Position numbers and translations under genes: made by a program. 64,000 nt of DNA from Ceratopteris richardii (taxonomy: Eukaryota; Streptophyta; Polypodiopsida; Polypodiales; Pteridaceae): positions 164,815,806 through 164,879,805 of the forward strand of contig CM035413.1 in the NCBI GenBank assembly GCA_020310875.1, read 5' to 3'. Positions 20,966-31,687 of the stretch are shown piece by piece; the first letter of the stretch is position 1, and every line of letters starts with the position of its first letter. The notes under the pieces are model-generated. The model did no database searches. It was not told the DNA's origin and saw only the letters and a list, made by a program, of their open reading frames with translations.

Positions 20966-22894
20966 TTACATAGCATCTAGTTTCACCACATATTTACGAT
21001 GGGCATCCTTGAATGTAAGCTCTTGTGCAGACCAGTCCTGTATTACCTTTGCATGCTTCAGCCAAGGTCGGCCGAAAAGAAGATTGTAATTCAAAGTGGT
21101 TTCGGGTAGATCTAGTATGACAAAAGTCATCTTGAAAGTTGTACCTTGTAGAGTGATGGGTACATTCCGCACAAGTCCTACAGGATGGACTCTCGATTGA
21201 TCCGCCATTCGAACAAAGAATTGAACTGGTTCAATTTCGGTCCAGCCTAGCTTTTTGCATAACGCTGCGGTCGCAATGTTTACGCCTGAGCCTCCATCAA
21301 TTAATACCTGCGTGATCATCTGATTCTTATACCATACTGTGATCAAGGGCACTGCGTGATCAATCGCAGCATCAGGTTCCGGTTGAACTGCGGCTGTTGT
21401 CGGAATGCAAGAAGGTACTGGGCTGAATTGTTGTTGAAACTGTTGTCGGATCCCGGGCACTAAGGCCAGAAGTTGGCCTAGAGGCAGCGTGATGGATGCC
21501 TTGGACAAAATTTCCCAGGCCTGTTGAGCTTGATTGTCTTGTTCTTTTGGACTTGAAGTTTCTACTGACGCAGAAGTGTCTGGTGTTGTCTCTACTGATG
21601 ATGATGGCCCTACTGATGCATCCTTTTGTGTTGTTTCGTCCTTTGATGAAGAAGCCTGAGTCACCGGAATAGGTTCTGAGAACACTGGTGGTTCTGTTGT
21701 GGTCCAGTGACTAGCTTTGTTATACATCCTTCGTTGTTCTTGTATCCCTGGTTCAAAGATTTCTGCTGCCGGCTGAAGTTGTTTACCGAAACGGTTCTGG
21801 ACTGTAGCAGTCTGTGTCTCGATCGGTGTAATTTTTACCATGTTGGCCATTGGATTTTGGCGTTCCTTCTTTCTTTGATCATACTCCATTGCGTCTTTAC
21901 AAAACCTTCTAATGTGGCCGAATTCGCCACATAAATGACAGCGTGGAGGTGGTAACTCAGGGTTTTCCGGTGGTGGTCCATTCTGCCATCGGTTGGCATT
22001 ATAAGTGTTGTTTCTCTGTCCTCGGTAGTTCCGATATCCTTGTTGTTGATTATTTCTCAGTTGCGGAGGCACATAGTGATTTACTGGTTGGCCATGTTCT
22101 TGGACGACTGCATTGACGGTTGCTGTCCCTTGTATTCTAGCGTTGTAGACACAGTTTCCGATGGTGTGCCCGGTAGTGTTGCAGATAGTGCAAAACACTT
22201 GGTTCAGTGCACAGTTGGCACTTGTATGCCCCGAATTTTTGCATGTGGTGCAGTATACTTGCCTGGTGATATCTTCAGCCATATTTTTGTTTGTTTTTAA
22301 CCATTCCAAGTCTTCTGAAAATCCACCAACCTTGGATTCTAGCTGTAGAGCCATTGCAATGACGGCATCCAAGCTCATAGCTCCGACACATCTTATGATC
22401 ATGATCTGCTTCAGTTGTGGGGTTAATCCATTGATAAACCATTGAGAGATGACATCATAAGGTAGATTAGCGTGAGCCTGTGGTATCTGCCGTAAATGTG
22501 TTCTAAAGAGGGTAGCGTACTCCTGGACGGTCTGATTTACCTTCTGTCTGTTGTTCTGTAGATACTCAAAGATTTCAGCAGGATTCTTCTTTAGTCTGAA
22601 TCGCTGTAAAAAGGCGTCTCGTACTGCATCGTAAGTACCGAAATGATTGATATCATATTCCGTGAGCCATCTCGCCGCTTCATTGATCAGTGTAGATTGA
22701 AAAACAATGGCTTTATACACCTGATCTGGTGGATGGTTAAGAACTGCATAACTTATCTCGAAAGTTCGTACGTGGGCGTCTGGGTCGTCTCCTGGGAATC
22801 CACCGAATTTCGTGTAGGTTACCCCTGTTGGAGGCGGCCTTGGCGGTCCTAGCTGTTGTTGTTGATGTTGTTGTTGTTGGTGTTGCCCGCTCAT
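20966..22894 (-). CDS. G2 gag core and aspartic protease
   Basis: A 642-codon frame. After a Gln-rich start, residues 20-190 are a retrotransposon Gag core (RWLTEYDINHFGTYDAVRDA, LQNNRQKVNQTVQEYATLF). Three CCHC zinc knuckles follow: CTTCKNSGHTSANC near 215, CTICNTTGHTIGNC near 234 and CHLCGEFGHIRRFC near 316. The protease has VLIDGGSGVNI near 530, with the active Asp, and LLFGRPWLKHA near its end. The first ATG here is probably not the true start, since the same frame continues upstream through one TGA into MPVTRSG at 23518. A TAA ends it, with pol in the same frame beyond. Confidence 0.92.
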   Translation of the reverse strand: MSGQHQQQQHQQQQLGPPRPPPTGVTYTKFGGFPGDDPDAHVRTFEISYAVLNHPPDQVYKAIVFQSTLINEAARWLTEYDINHFGTYDAVRDAFLQRFRLKKNPAEIFEYLQNNRQKVNQTVQEYATLFRTHLRQIPQAHANLPYDVISQWFINGLTPQLKQIMIIRCVGAMSLDAVIAMALQLESKVGGFSEDLEWLKTNKNMAEDITRQVYCTTCKNSGHTSANCALNQVFCTICNTTGHTIGNCVYNARIQGTATVNAVVQEHGQPVNHYVPPQLRNNQQQGYRNYRGQRNNTYNANRWQNGPPPENPELPPPRCHLCGEFGHIRRFCKDAMEYDQRKKERQNPMANMVKITPIETQTATVQNRFGKQLQPAAEIFEPGIQEQRRMYNKASHWTTTEPPVFSEPIPVTQASSSKDETTQKDASVGPSSSVETTPDTSASVETSSPKEQDNQAQQAWEILSKASITLPLGQLLALVPGIRQQFQQQFSPVPSCIPTTAAVQPEPDAAIDHAVPLITVWYKNQMITQVLIDGGSGVNIATAALCKKLGWTEIEPVQFFVRMADQSRVHPVGLVRNVPITLQGTTFKMTFVILDLPETTLNYNLLFGRPWLKHAKVIQDWSAQELTFKDAHRKYVVKLDAM

Positions 22895-23005
22895 TGTGAA
22901 GGGTTCAGGGTTTCCTTCTGTATCTCGGGATTGATCGGGTGAACTATCGGGACTTGTATTGCCGGATGGTGCGTTTTCCGGTGTGCTGTTTCGACTTAGG
23001 ATGCT

Positions 23006-23518
23006 TCAGATCTCTGTTTCGAACAGCTTTCCTTCCTTCTGGATGTCTAATATTCGAAATCTTTCTTCCAAACACGAAGGTTGAGCTGATGATTTCGCAA
23101 AAAAGGCTAAACCTTTGCCAGCGATCGGTGATTCTATCACCGGAATCTCACCGGAATGAACCGAACTTGGGCCAGAATGCCCTGTTTTACTACTTTTGCC
23201 GAATTTTCCTAACGTATTTCTGACCGTGGATAACTCTAAATCTTTATCTGATATTGTTAAACTAGGTTCCAACTGCGTTTTGATAGAGTCTGGACTTGCT
23301 ATATCTTCGATAGGCTGGGTCGAAGTAGCATCAGAATGTATCAAAGGCGTTGACCGTTCTACCGGGTTATGACCGGAATCAGTTGTAACATTTCCACTTT
23401 TCTTGACCACTTGGTCAGATCTAGTTATGCCTGCTTCTCCCGAGGCTATCTTTTGTGATTTTCGTGCTTCAATCTGACGATTCTTAGGATATGTTTCGCC
23501 CGATCGAGTGACCGGCAT
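23006..23518 (-). pseudogene. G2 Gag N-terminal extension
   Basis: A 170-codon frame starting MPVTRSGETYPKNRQ, rich in Ser, Thr, Lys and Glu and without a recognised fold. It ends at a TGA (23006-23008) and lies in the same frame as the gag core, 111 bases of open codons later. It is therefore best read as the true N-terminus of Gag, cut off by one nonsense change; TGA fits a CGA-to-TGA transition. The alternative is a separate small upstream protein. Confidence 0.7.
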
Positions 23519-23662
23519 GTATCATTGCCCAGTGATACTATCCGAGCAGTTTGCAACAATCTGGATCTGTTGCTACTGTCAGTGAAGCAAATGTTGCTGG
23601 ATGTTTGCTTCTTACAAACCGTTAGCACTCTAATGCCACTGTCTCACAAGTGACTCGTAATC

Positions 23663-23849
23663 AAATGCTACTTTACCGCAGAGACTGGTAATCAGTTGCC
23701 ACTTTCCCACAGACAACGGGCCAGAGAACTGGCAATCGGATGCCACTTTCCGACAGACAACGGGCCAGAGAACTGGCAATCGGATGCCACTTTCCCACAG
23801 ACAACGGGCCAGAGAACTGGCAATCGGATGCCACTTTCCCACAGACGAC
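23663..23849 (-). repeat. G2 leader tandem repeats, 44-bp unit
   Basis: Three 44-bp units start tgccactttcc at 23697, 23741 and 23785, with a partial fourth at 23829 that merges into the primer site. On the sense (minus) strand every unit begins gtctgtgggaaagtggca (one copy has gtctgtcgg), which is the 3' half of the primer binding site plus its flank. A more diverged shorter unit lies at 23663-23696. The array sits between primer site and gag start. Confidence 0.92.
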
Positions 23850-23855
23850 GCCAAA
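23836..23855 (-). promoter_or_regulatory. G2 primer binding site
   Basis: Directly inside the 5' LTR the minus strand reads tttggcgtcgtctgtgggaa, which matches the tttggcgccgtctgtggg type of primer site I know from plant Tat-like Gypsy elements, with one changed base. Which tRNA it pairs with I cannot confirm here. Confidence 0.8.
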
Positions 23856-24890
23856 TGTTAAAGGTATAATCGCTTATTGTAACTTCAACCGTTAACTACC
23901 TACCGCAGACGTTAGTTACTAATTCAAGACAATAGTCCTTCGGGGATTCCAGAGCCTGGTTCCACACCTGCGTACCAGATATCTCCGAGTCTCTTGTTCT
24001 CTGTACTCAATCTCACCATAAGAATAGACTGACTCTAGCCAAGTGGGTCCTTGGGAGTGGTAGGGGTCTGTTAGACAGAGGCCCTATACTATTTTCCCAA
24101 CTTCTCACTCACCCGTCACTCGGTCTGCACGTCTTAGCTCAGTAGTTGTTTCTGATCAACCAAGGCTATCAACGTCCTAGAATCCCGCACTCCAAACTAT
24201 ACCTGCTATAACAGTTGAGCAGTAGTCCGGATCGAGAGTCAATACACAAAACGCACTCCTGGTAACTTAACACGAACACACCACGAAACCCTTCTGCACA
24301 ATCTACAACTTTACCGAGTACCAACTTCAAATCGCAAGACCTACTGACCATAACTTGTCGCGCACTTTATCATCATTCTACTCGTATTCAGAACACTACC
24401 GGTACTAATCTTAACACAGATTATACTACCGACCCAGTCATTCACAGAGACTCATAACTCACAACTGAACCATGTTAGTTCTCTATGCTTCCTTGCTCCA
24501 CAGAAGAACGATCAAAAACACGCGTTCCCATTCGAATAACGCTTAAGAAATACTTCAATCATTACCGGGTGAAATCTCTGCAACACAGTATCGATTCGTA
24601 ACATTGCGTATAACGCACATACGCACACAAGCACATACACAGGAGAGAGAATGGAGCAGACGGAACAGAACAGAGTACTCTGTTCTATACATACAACACT
24701 ATACTTGCAAATCCCAAAACACGGGGGGCTCCTTCTCTTGTCCCTCTGCCGTTCTTTTCATTGCTTTAAATAGAATTTTATTACAAGGCTTGCGCGAATC
24801 TTTCTTTACCGCGTACTTCCAGAAGGGTTCTTTCTACATTAAAAACCTCTGTCTAAGTACAATTGTCCTTTGTTCGGCGGCCGTCTAACA
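23856..24890 (-). repeat. G2 5' LTR
   Basis: 1035 bp, TGTTA to TAACA. As the upstream LTR it should carry the promoter; the minus strand has tctatttaaa at 24765-24774. Confidence 0.95.
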
Positions 24891-24894
24891 GAAG

Positions 24895-25325
24895 AAATCA
24901 GAAAAGCAGAAATTGTTCTGCAAGTACTGTAAAGGAAATGATCATATTATAAAGAACTGTCCAAAACTGGCTGCTAAAGAGGAAAAGAAGAAAGAGGCTG
25001 AATGGTTGTTGCAGAGGCCTCTACACCAAAAACAGAGTCTGCAAATCTTGTGCAGGAAGAAGAATGGGCGTTTACTACTGTTTGCAGTTTTGACCCATCT
25101 TCTCATGATCAGTGCATGTCTGTAGTAGACTCAGATGTTTGGTACTTTGACAGTGGGGCAACCAAACATATTACCTCGCAGCGCAGTTTCTTCTCTTCAC
25201 TCGAGCCTGCCCCTACAGGGAATACTGTCACATGCGCCAATAACTCCTCTTATCCTATTATGGGAGTTGGTAAGATCATTCTGACTACTGCTGATGGTAG
25301 TTCTTTCACTTTGTCAGATGCTTAA
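24895..25325 (+). pseudogene. C1 gag zinc knuckle and protease
   Basis: C1 resumes after G2 in mid-gag. The knuckle is CKYCKGNDHIIKNC near 24919. A 1-bp deletion near 25001 (gaggctgaatgg where C2 has gatgctggaatgg) shifts the frame. The protease then reads VWYFDSGATKHIT near 25135, with the Copia DSGA active site. A TTA-to-TAA change at 25323 ends the frame shortly before LPGIKKNLLSV-type integrase sequence. Confidence 0.92.
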
Positions 25326-27635
25326 TTTGTGCCAGGGATCAAAAAGAACCTGTTATCAGTTTCTGCATTAGCCAAGATTGGCTTGGTTGTGAAATTCATT
25401 GATGACAGGTGTACAGTCCATGATCTCTCAAATGGCGATGTGATTATTGCTTCTGGCATTTTATGTCGTGGGCTGTATAAGCTCATAGACTATGAAAAAT
25501 CTGTGAATGATTCGGCATGTGCAGTTCATGATTCTCAGGCTATGTCAGATGCAAAGCTTTGGCATGCACGCTTTGGTCATCTGAATTTTGCTAGTTTGTT
25601 ACGCCTGCAGAAATCTGAAATGGTGTCCTCTTTGCCCAAACTTGAGGCACCTGGAAAACATGTTTGTGAAGGCTGTATTTTGGGCAAAATGCAGCGTTCT
25701 TCCTTTCCAAAAGATGGTTCAGTTCGGGCTATGCAGAAATTGCAGCTTGTACATAGTGATGTCTGTGGTCCTATGCAGACACCCTCTTTTGGAAATTACC
25801 TTTACTTCGTGACTTTCATTGATGATTTTTCCAGGCATGCATGGGTATATCCACTCAAAGCAAAGTCCGAAGTGTTCATGTGCTTCAAACAGTTTTTGGT
25901 TTTGGCTGAAAATCTGTCAGCATGTAAAATGGGCACCCTCCGTTCTGATCGAGGGGGGGAATATATGTGTTCAGATTTTAATGCATTTCTGGCTGAACGT
26001 GGGATAAAACACCAGTGTACAGTGCCGTATACACCTCAACAAAATGGAGTTGCTGAACGAAAGAACAGGTCACTCATGGAGATGGCGAGGTGCATGGTCA
26101 AAAGTCAGGCTTTACCACATAGTTTCTGGCTTCAGGCTGTCATGTGTGCAGCATATGTACTGAACAGGTGTCCCACGAAAGCGTTGCAGTCTATCACTCC
26201 ATATGAGGCTTGGCATGACCGCAAGCCATCTGTTGCTCATCTACGTGTTTTTGGTTGTTTGGCATATGCATTAGTGCCTGAACAACATCGCAGAAAATTG
26301 GATGATAAGGCAGTAAAATGTATTTTTGTTGGGTACAGTTCTGAAAGTAAAGGCTATCGTCTGTATCATCCACAGACTAAACGCATTCTGGTTAGCCGTG
26401 ATGTTGTCTTTGTGGAAGATGCTATTCAGCCATTGCTTTCATGTACTAAGGAGACATCTGTTAGCTCCAAAGACATGTATGATACTTTGATGCCTCTTTT
26501 TACAGGTGGACAGGCTAGCGCTAGTCCTAATGAGGCAACTTCTCAGCCTTTGCAGGTTTCATATGATGATGCAGATCATGCCATTTCTGATGCAGATTTA
26601 CATGATGCACTTGTTGATGAGAGAGCTGATATTGAACAGGCAAAAACTATGCCAAAATGGCTGGTGCAGACTTTGCGTGACAGCAAATTAGATGCACCTT
26701 TGTCATATCGTACTCGTTCAGGCTCTCATAGTACCTCCTTTGCATCAGATTGCTATGCTATGGCTGCATCTAGTCTCTGTGATGAGAATGAGCCTGTTTC
26801 TTTTGATGAAGCACAAAATTCAGAAAATTGGATGGCTGCTATGCAATCTGAATATGATGCTATAATGAAGAATGGTACATGGTCTTTATGTGACTTGCCT
26901 CCTGGCAAGAAGGCCATTGGCACTAAGTGGGTATACAAGCTGAAGCGTAAACCTGATGGTACAGTTGATAGGTATAAGGCTAGGCTTGTTGCAAAGGGTT
27001 ATGCGCAGGAAAGAGGCATTGATTTTGATGAGACCTTTGCACCTACATGCCGTATGACTACTGTTCGGAGCATTTGTGCACTTGCAACCCATCATGGTTG
27101 GAATGTACATCAGTTGGACATTAAAACAGCATTTCTGAATGGTGACTTGCATGAAGAAGTGTATGTTTTTCAGCCCCGTGGCTTTGTGCAGAAAGGGCAT
27201 GAAAACCAGGTGTGCAGGTTAAAGAAGGCGTTATATGGTTTAAAGCAAGCACCACGTGCTTGGTATGAGAAAATACATGCCTATCTGATTGCACATGGTT
27301 TTGAGAACAGTCCAACTGAAAGCACCTTATATGTTAAGCGTGCTAATGATGTGCTTTTGATCATTGTTGTCTATGTAGACGACATGCTGCTCACTGGTCC
27401 TCTTGAGAAGCATATTGCTGATTTCAAGGCTGATTTGCATGCCTCATTTGAGATGTCTGATTTGGGGCATTTGCATCACTATTTGGGCATTCAGTTTATG
27501 CAAGTTGATGGTGGAATGGCTTTGTGTCAAACGAAATATATTGACACATTATTGCAGCGTTTTGGCCTTGAAGACTGTAAGCCTGTTGCCACTCCTATGG
27601 AGACAGGTTTACGATTGAGTCTTCATGATGCTTGA
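25326..27635 (+). pseudogene. C1 integrase and reverse transcriptase
   Basis: An open stretch of 768 codons. It starts with the pre-integrase and HHCC domain (WHARFGHLNF, CEGCILGKMQ). The integrase core is complete: VHSDVCGPM near 25750, LRSDRGGEY near 25940 and QNGVAERKNR near 26041. A Copia linker follows, then RT with WVYKLKRKPDGTVDRYKARL, HQLDIKTAFLNGDL and the catalytic YVDDMLLTG near 27372. A GGA-to-TGA change at 27633 stops it inside the RT-RNase H connection. The catalytic residues of both enzymes are kept, so decay is slight. Confidence 0.95.
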
Positions 27636-28328
27636 GATGCATTTGATGCTGTTCTCTATCAACAGGCTGTTGGATGCTTGATTTACTTATGCATTACTCG
27701 GCCAGATATTCAGTTTGCTGTCTCACAGATGAGCAGGTTTATGCATTGCCCAGGAGTCACGCATTGGAAAGCGGTTAAGCGCATCTTTCGCTACTTGAGT
27801 GGTACTCGGCTACTTGGGTTGTTTTATCCCAAGGGGGGATCACTACCGCCAAATTTGCATGCTTTTTCTGACTCAGATTGGGCTGGTTGCTATGACACTC
27901 GTGTGTCCACCAGTGGTTTTTGCTTCATGCTTGGTAGCTCATGTATATCTTGGTTGAGCAAGAAGCAGCCTACTGTGGCCACTTCTAGTTGTGAGGCTGA
28001 GTATAGGGCAGCTTTCACAGCGACTATTGAGTGTGTGTGGCTCAGACGCCTTATGGCTGATTTGGGTGTTGGCCAGTCTTCTGCCACCACCATCTTCACT
28101 GACAGTCAGAGCGCATTGGCAGTTGCGAGGAACCCTGTGTTCCATGCTCGCACTAAGCACATTGAGGTGCATTATCACTATGTCAGGGAGAGGTTCTCTG
28201 CTGGGGAGATCAGCTTGGCATATGTGCCCACGCAGGAGAACATTGCAGACCTTTTCACGAAGGCTCTGCCTAGGGAGAAGTTTGAAGCTTTCCGCAAAGC
28301 TTTGGGCTTACTTCCTTTTGTGGAGTGA
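27636..28328 (+). pseudogene. C1 RNase H
   Basis: The same frame continues after the stop: YLCITRPDIQFAVSQMSRFM, then RNase H with SDSDWAGCYDTRVSTSG, SSCEAEYRAAF and FTDSQSALAVARNP, ending at LLPFVE and a TGA at 28326-28328. The Asp, Glu and Asp catalytic positions are present. RNase H at the end of pol, after RT, is the Copia order. Confidence 0.93.
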
Positions 28329-28390
28329 TTTCCACATAGCTCAGCACTTCCTTATACATGAGTGCCAGCTCCTTGTTCACCGCATCACTC

Positions 28391-28402
28391 CCAGGGGGGA
28401 TT
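28391..28402 (+). promoter_or_regulatory. C1 polypurine tract
   Basis: The run ccaggggggatt directly precedes the 3' LTR; the same tract occurs inverted in C2 at 34898-34910. Confidence 0.85.
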
Positions 28403-28631
28403 TGTTGATATATTTAGGTAGTGATGTGTGTGAACACTCTAGGACCGCCGGGGCACTTTTTTCCCTCTTTAGGAGGTTTTTTTCCCCCGGCTTGTATATA
28501 CGCCTATTGCCCTAATGGGCTACTTATCTTTGTACATTCTCTAGTAATACATTCAGTCTTGTGTGTTGTGCTCCAAGCTTCTTCTTTTCCTTGTGCTGTT
28601 CGCGTGCTTCCGCAGACGTCTAACTCCAACA
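28403..28631 (+). repeat. C1 3' LTR
   Basis: 229 bp, differing from the 5' LTR at a few positions near the end (ttcttttccttgtgctgttcg versus ttcctcttccttgtgcttctc, each shown shortened). Followed by the target duplication TGTAC. Confidence 0.95.
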
Positions 28632-28636
28632 TGTAC

Positions 28637-30890
28637 TATACTTTAGAAAGTCATGAGAGTTATGCTAATAACTAGAAGCAAACCCAAATGAATAAGTCAA
28701 TCTTGGACTTATTATCTTTTGAAGATTGATAAGGTTCTTGTACAAAACATCTATCTAGGATGTTTAATTTAGTTATCAAGTTCCAATCAGCTAACCTAGA
28801 CTTTTTTGAAACGAATCAGATACCATATCTGAGTCAAATCCAAAAGATTTGAAAAGCGGAAAGAAAGAACTAAAACTCTGTACAACCAATTCAAAGTTCA
28901 AAAGATTCAACTTGTGAGGAGTCAATTTCAAGACTTTAACTTATCAATGATCTATTTCAACAATGTATTGAAGCATTGTTCTATCTTTTAAGAGAAACAA
29001 ACTAGATTCTCAAAAAGATCCATAGAGTAAATCTAAATATCATCCAACCACAAGATACTAGTGTGGTATCCAACATCGGTGTGTCGATCCGCTGGCATTC
29101 TATTGATCAGTCTTTACTCAAATAATGCTTCACTTGAGACTAAGTTCATGCCTATATTCAATCTTTATGACTCCTTATAGGGAATTCAATTCTTGTGCAT
29201 TTCTTCAAGTCGAAGGATTGAATTTACCAAGTTACACTAGGAACTTTTTGCTTGACTTAATCGGTTCATCCTTAGTTGAAAGGACCAGTTCAAAGTCAAA
29301 GCCTCGCTCTTTCAAAAATTTATCAAATATTTCTCACCAACAACACTTAAGCTTGAAGTGTTTCCAAAATAAGAACAAGTCCTTTGTTCGTTTTGAAAAA
29401 AAGATCTTGGAAGTTACTTACTTCATATCTTCTTGATCTTGAAGTATCATGAGATAATACTTTTATCCTCCTTGAATTCAAGCTTCTTCTTTGAAGTCTT
29501 TAATTCCCTTGAGGATCAGATCTAACTAATTCAATATTTATTTTAGGGCTAAAAGATAATTATCATCCCACGGTCCAATGTCCCATACCATCTTTCCTAC
29601 ATCAATTTGAGTGTAAAATTTAGTGTCCCATACCACCCTATTTTATATTCACAATGTAATAAAGGAAGTCTATGATCTAAGGGTCCAGCCCGGTTCAAAC
29701 GGATTTGAATTCATAGACTTACTTAAAATTACAGATTATGTACATCTACTAAACTTGCATAATGTCCTTATGCATGGGGTAGGAAGTTCATTATTCCATG
29801 AGAGACATTGGGAGCTTTAGGCAATCAACATAGATCGAGCATCATGTAAACTTCCACATCCATCATACATGCCAATAAAACATTCAAGTAGAATATTCCA
29901 CTCAAATCCAGAGGCAATGATGAGAGCATGTAAAACCTTACTTGCACTAAGTTATTATTTCTTGTTATGGAACTGCCACAAAGAGACTATATTCAAATAT
30001 TCTTCAAATGGGTGCCAATGGGACTACAAGGATATACTTGCACCTGCCTCTCAAGAATAGAGTTCCCCATGTTGTTGATAGAGCATAAAATTTCCAAACC
30101 TACATTATAGAGGACAAGGAGCAAGATCCTGCAAGCCTCCCTTCAAAGACCACCATGTATAAGCTTTCTTCATATAATGGGACCTTCATATTTGGATGCT
30201 TTGCTATTTAGATTCTTAAAAAATAAAGATCAATATATCAATCTTGGAGCACTCATATATCAATCTTGGAGCACTCAATAGAAAGGGAGAGAGCCATAAA
30301 AATGATTTTTAACACCTTCAGGAATCCTTTGACTTCAACATAGCTATCTGATTGCGAAGAGATGATAAAGACCTATATGCATTGGCTTGTTGCATGCACA
30401 TTCAAAATTATATTGAATGTTGCATGCCACATAGACCACAACCCATGACCATGTTCAGCACAATTCACAAAATTATAACTTATAAGTTAAAGTCGATAAA
30501 AATAATCTTATATTTGATAAATTACACAATATTTACTTGACAATGGGGCCTAACCCATGGCATGTGGGCATCGGGAACTACCGTTGACAAATGGTATGTG
30601 AGCATTTATAATACATTATACATATATTATAATTTAAATTATTATATGCTATAAGCATAAATATCCTCTTGCCTCCTTTATGAAAGGGCATGTTTCCTCT
30701 TTGATATACTCCTGAATAGGAAATTTTTACTCTAATTATAAAGAGAAAAGTAGCATTTCCTTTTCTTATGGTTTTTTAATTTTTTAAGATTCCTATTTGA
30801 AGTATTTAAAAGGGGGGATTTGAGATTTCCAGCCGACACAAATATAAGCTACGGCAATGCTTTCCCAAACTATGAATGCAAATCATAAAA
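28637..30890. other. AT-rich intergenic DNA, no gene seen
   Basis: About 2.25 kb between C1 and a tRNA-like segment. Short frames of 60-100 codons occur, but none shows a family motif. Near 30243-30275 a short word (atatcaatcttggagcactc) is repeated in tandem. Confidence 0.55.
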
Positions 30891-30897
30891 TTCACAC

Positions 30898-30970
30898 GCA
30901 TTAGTTCAATTGCGTGGAACTCTCGTTTTAAGTGGAAACGGGGGTTCAATCTCCGTGTGTGGCATTGGAC
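30898..30970 (+). repeat. Possible tRNA-derived SINE remnant
   Basis: The plus strand has tagttcaattg, an exact match to the box A consensus TRGYNNARNNG, and about 45 bases later gggttcaatctcc, a box B with one change. This spacing is that of a tRNA gene or SINE promoter. A full cloverleaf is not evident. Confidence 0.4.
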
Positions 30971-31125
30971 ATGTATTGAGCTTTTTAAGTCATAATTTAA
31001 ACTAGTTTCCTTATCATTATATTATCTTCGGGCAACCTACTAAGTTCTACTCTTTGCTTTGTGAGATGGAGGGGTCTCATGGATATTTTGTCCACTTTCA
31101 CTTGTATAGTAATCTTCTATCAAAC

Positions 31126-31128
<3 letters not shown>

Positions 31129-31191
<63 letters not shown>
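31129..31191. repeat. (AT)n microsatellite
   Basis: About 31 AT units without interruption. Confidence 0.98.
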
Positions 31192-31193
<2 letters not shown>

Positions 31194-31202
31194 GTATCAT
31201 AA

Positions 31203-31490
31203 CTCTCCATTGGGTGGCGTTCTCTCCATCGAGTGACCTTACGGGAAGTTAACGCCTATGTTTTTTATGGTTTGTTTTGATATTTGAGATTAGGGAGGAG
31301 GAAAATTTCTTCATACACTTGAGTAATCGACATAACATATATCGTAAACCATAAAGAGTCCTATCTCTCCATTAGGTGGCGTTATCTCCCATTGAGTGAC
31401 CTTAAGGGAAGCTAAGGCTTGTTGTTTGTTTTTATATTTGAGATTAGGGCGTAGGAAACCTTCTTTGTAGACTTCATTGATTGACATGTT
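31203..31490. repeat. Diverged tandem duplication, 162-bp offset
   Basis: Copies starting ctctccattgggtggcg at 31203 and ctctccattaggtggcg at 31365 both run on through gagtgacctta and tatttgagattaggg words. They differ by indels and substitutions. Confidence 0.8.
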
Positions 31491-31687
31491 ATTTTTTTGA
31501 GTTCTCTTAGGATAGGAATAGACTTATGAAAGAATAATTATTTTTGGAACATTGCCTCATTTCCTTGAATCCCACAAGCCTCTAACATCTCTACTCTCCA
31601 TATATTCCACAAGGGGATGTCCATGTGTTTGCAATACCCTAACATGATTGTAATTGGAATGAAAGTGTTATGATTGGATTTCATAGG

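Larger units (their letters stand above)
14953..24890 (-). mobile_element. Ty3/Gypsy Tat/Athila-type element G2
   Basis: A 9.94-kb element on the minus strand with LTRs of 1034 and 1035 bp. Right to left it holds LTR, primer site, leader repeats, gag, protease, RT, RNase H, a core-deleted integrase, the extra ORF3 and LTR. The 4-bp target duplication GAAG lies at 14949-14952 and 24891-24894; C2 shows the unbroken gatgagaagaaatc at the matching place. A protease with DGG, the primer-site type and the lack of a chromodomain point to the Tat/Athila (OTA) branch. I count about ten substitutions and one 1-bp indel between the LTRs. Confidence 0.95.
13538..28631 (+). mobile_element. Ty1/Copia element C1 carrying a nested Gypsy
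   Basis: LTRs of 230 and 229 bp flank gag, protease, integrase, RT and RNase H in Copia order. The 5-bp target duplication TGTAC lies at 13533-13537 and 28632-28636. Without the 9.9-kb Gypsy G2 inserted in gag, the element is about 5.2 kb. Lesions besides G2 are a 1-bp deletion near 14621, a TAG at 14881, a 1-bp deletion near 25001, a TAA at 25323 and a TGA at 27633. The LTRs differ at only a few bases, so C1 is fairly young yet dead. Confidence 0.96.

Noticed and set aside
31054..31252. Ile-Tyr repeat frames here and at 32305-32616 and 46056-46406
   Set aside because: Translations of (AT)n microsatellites.
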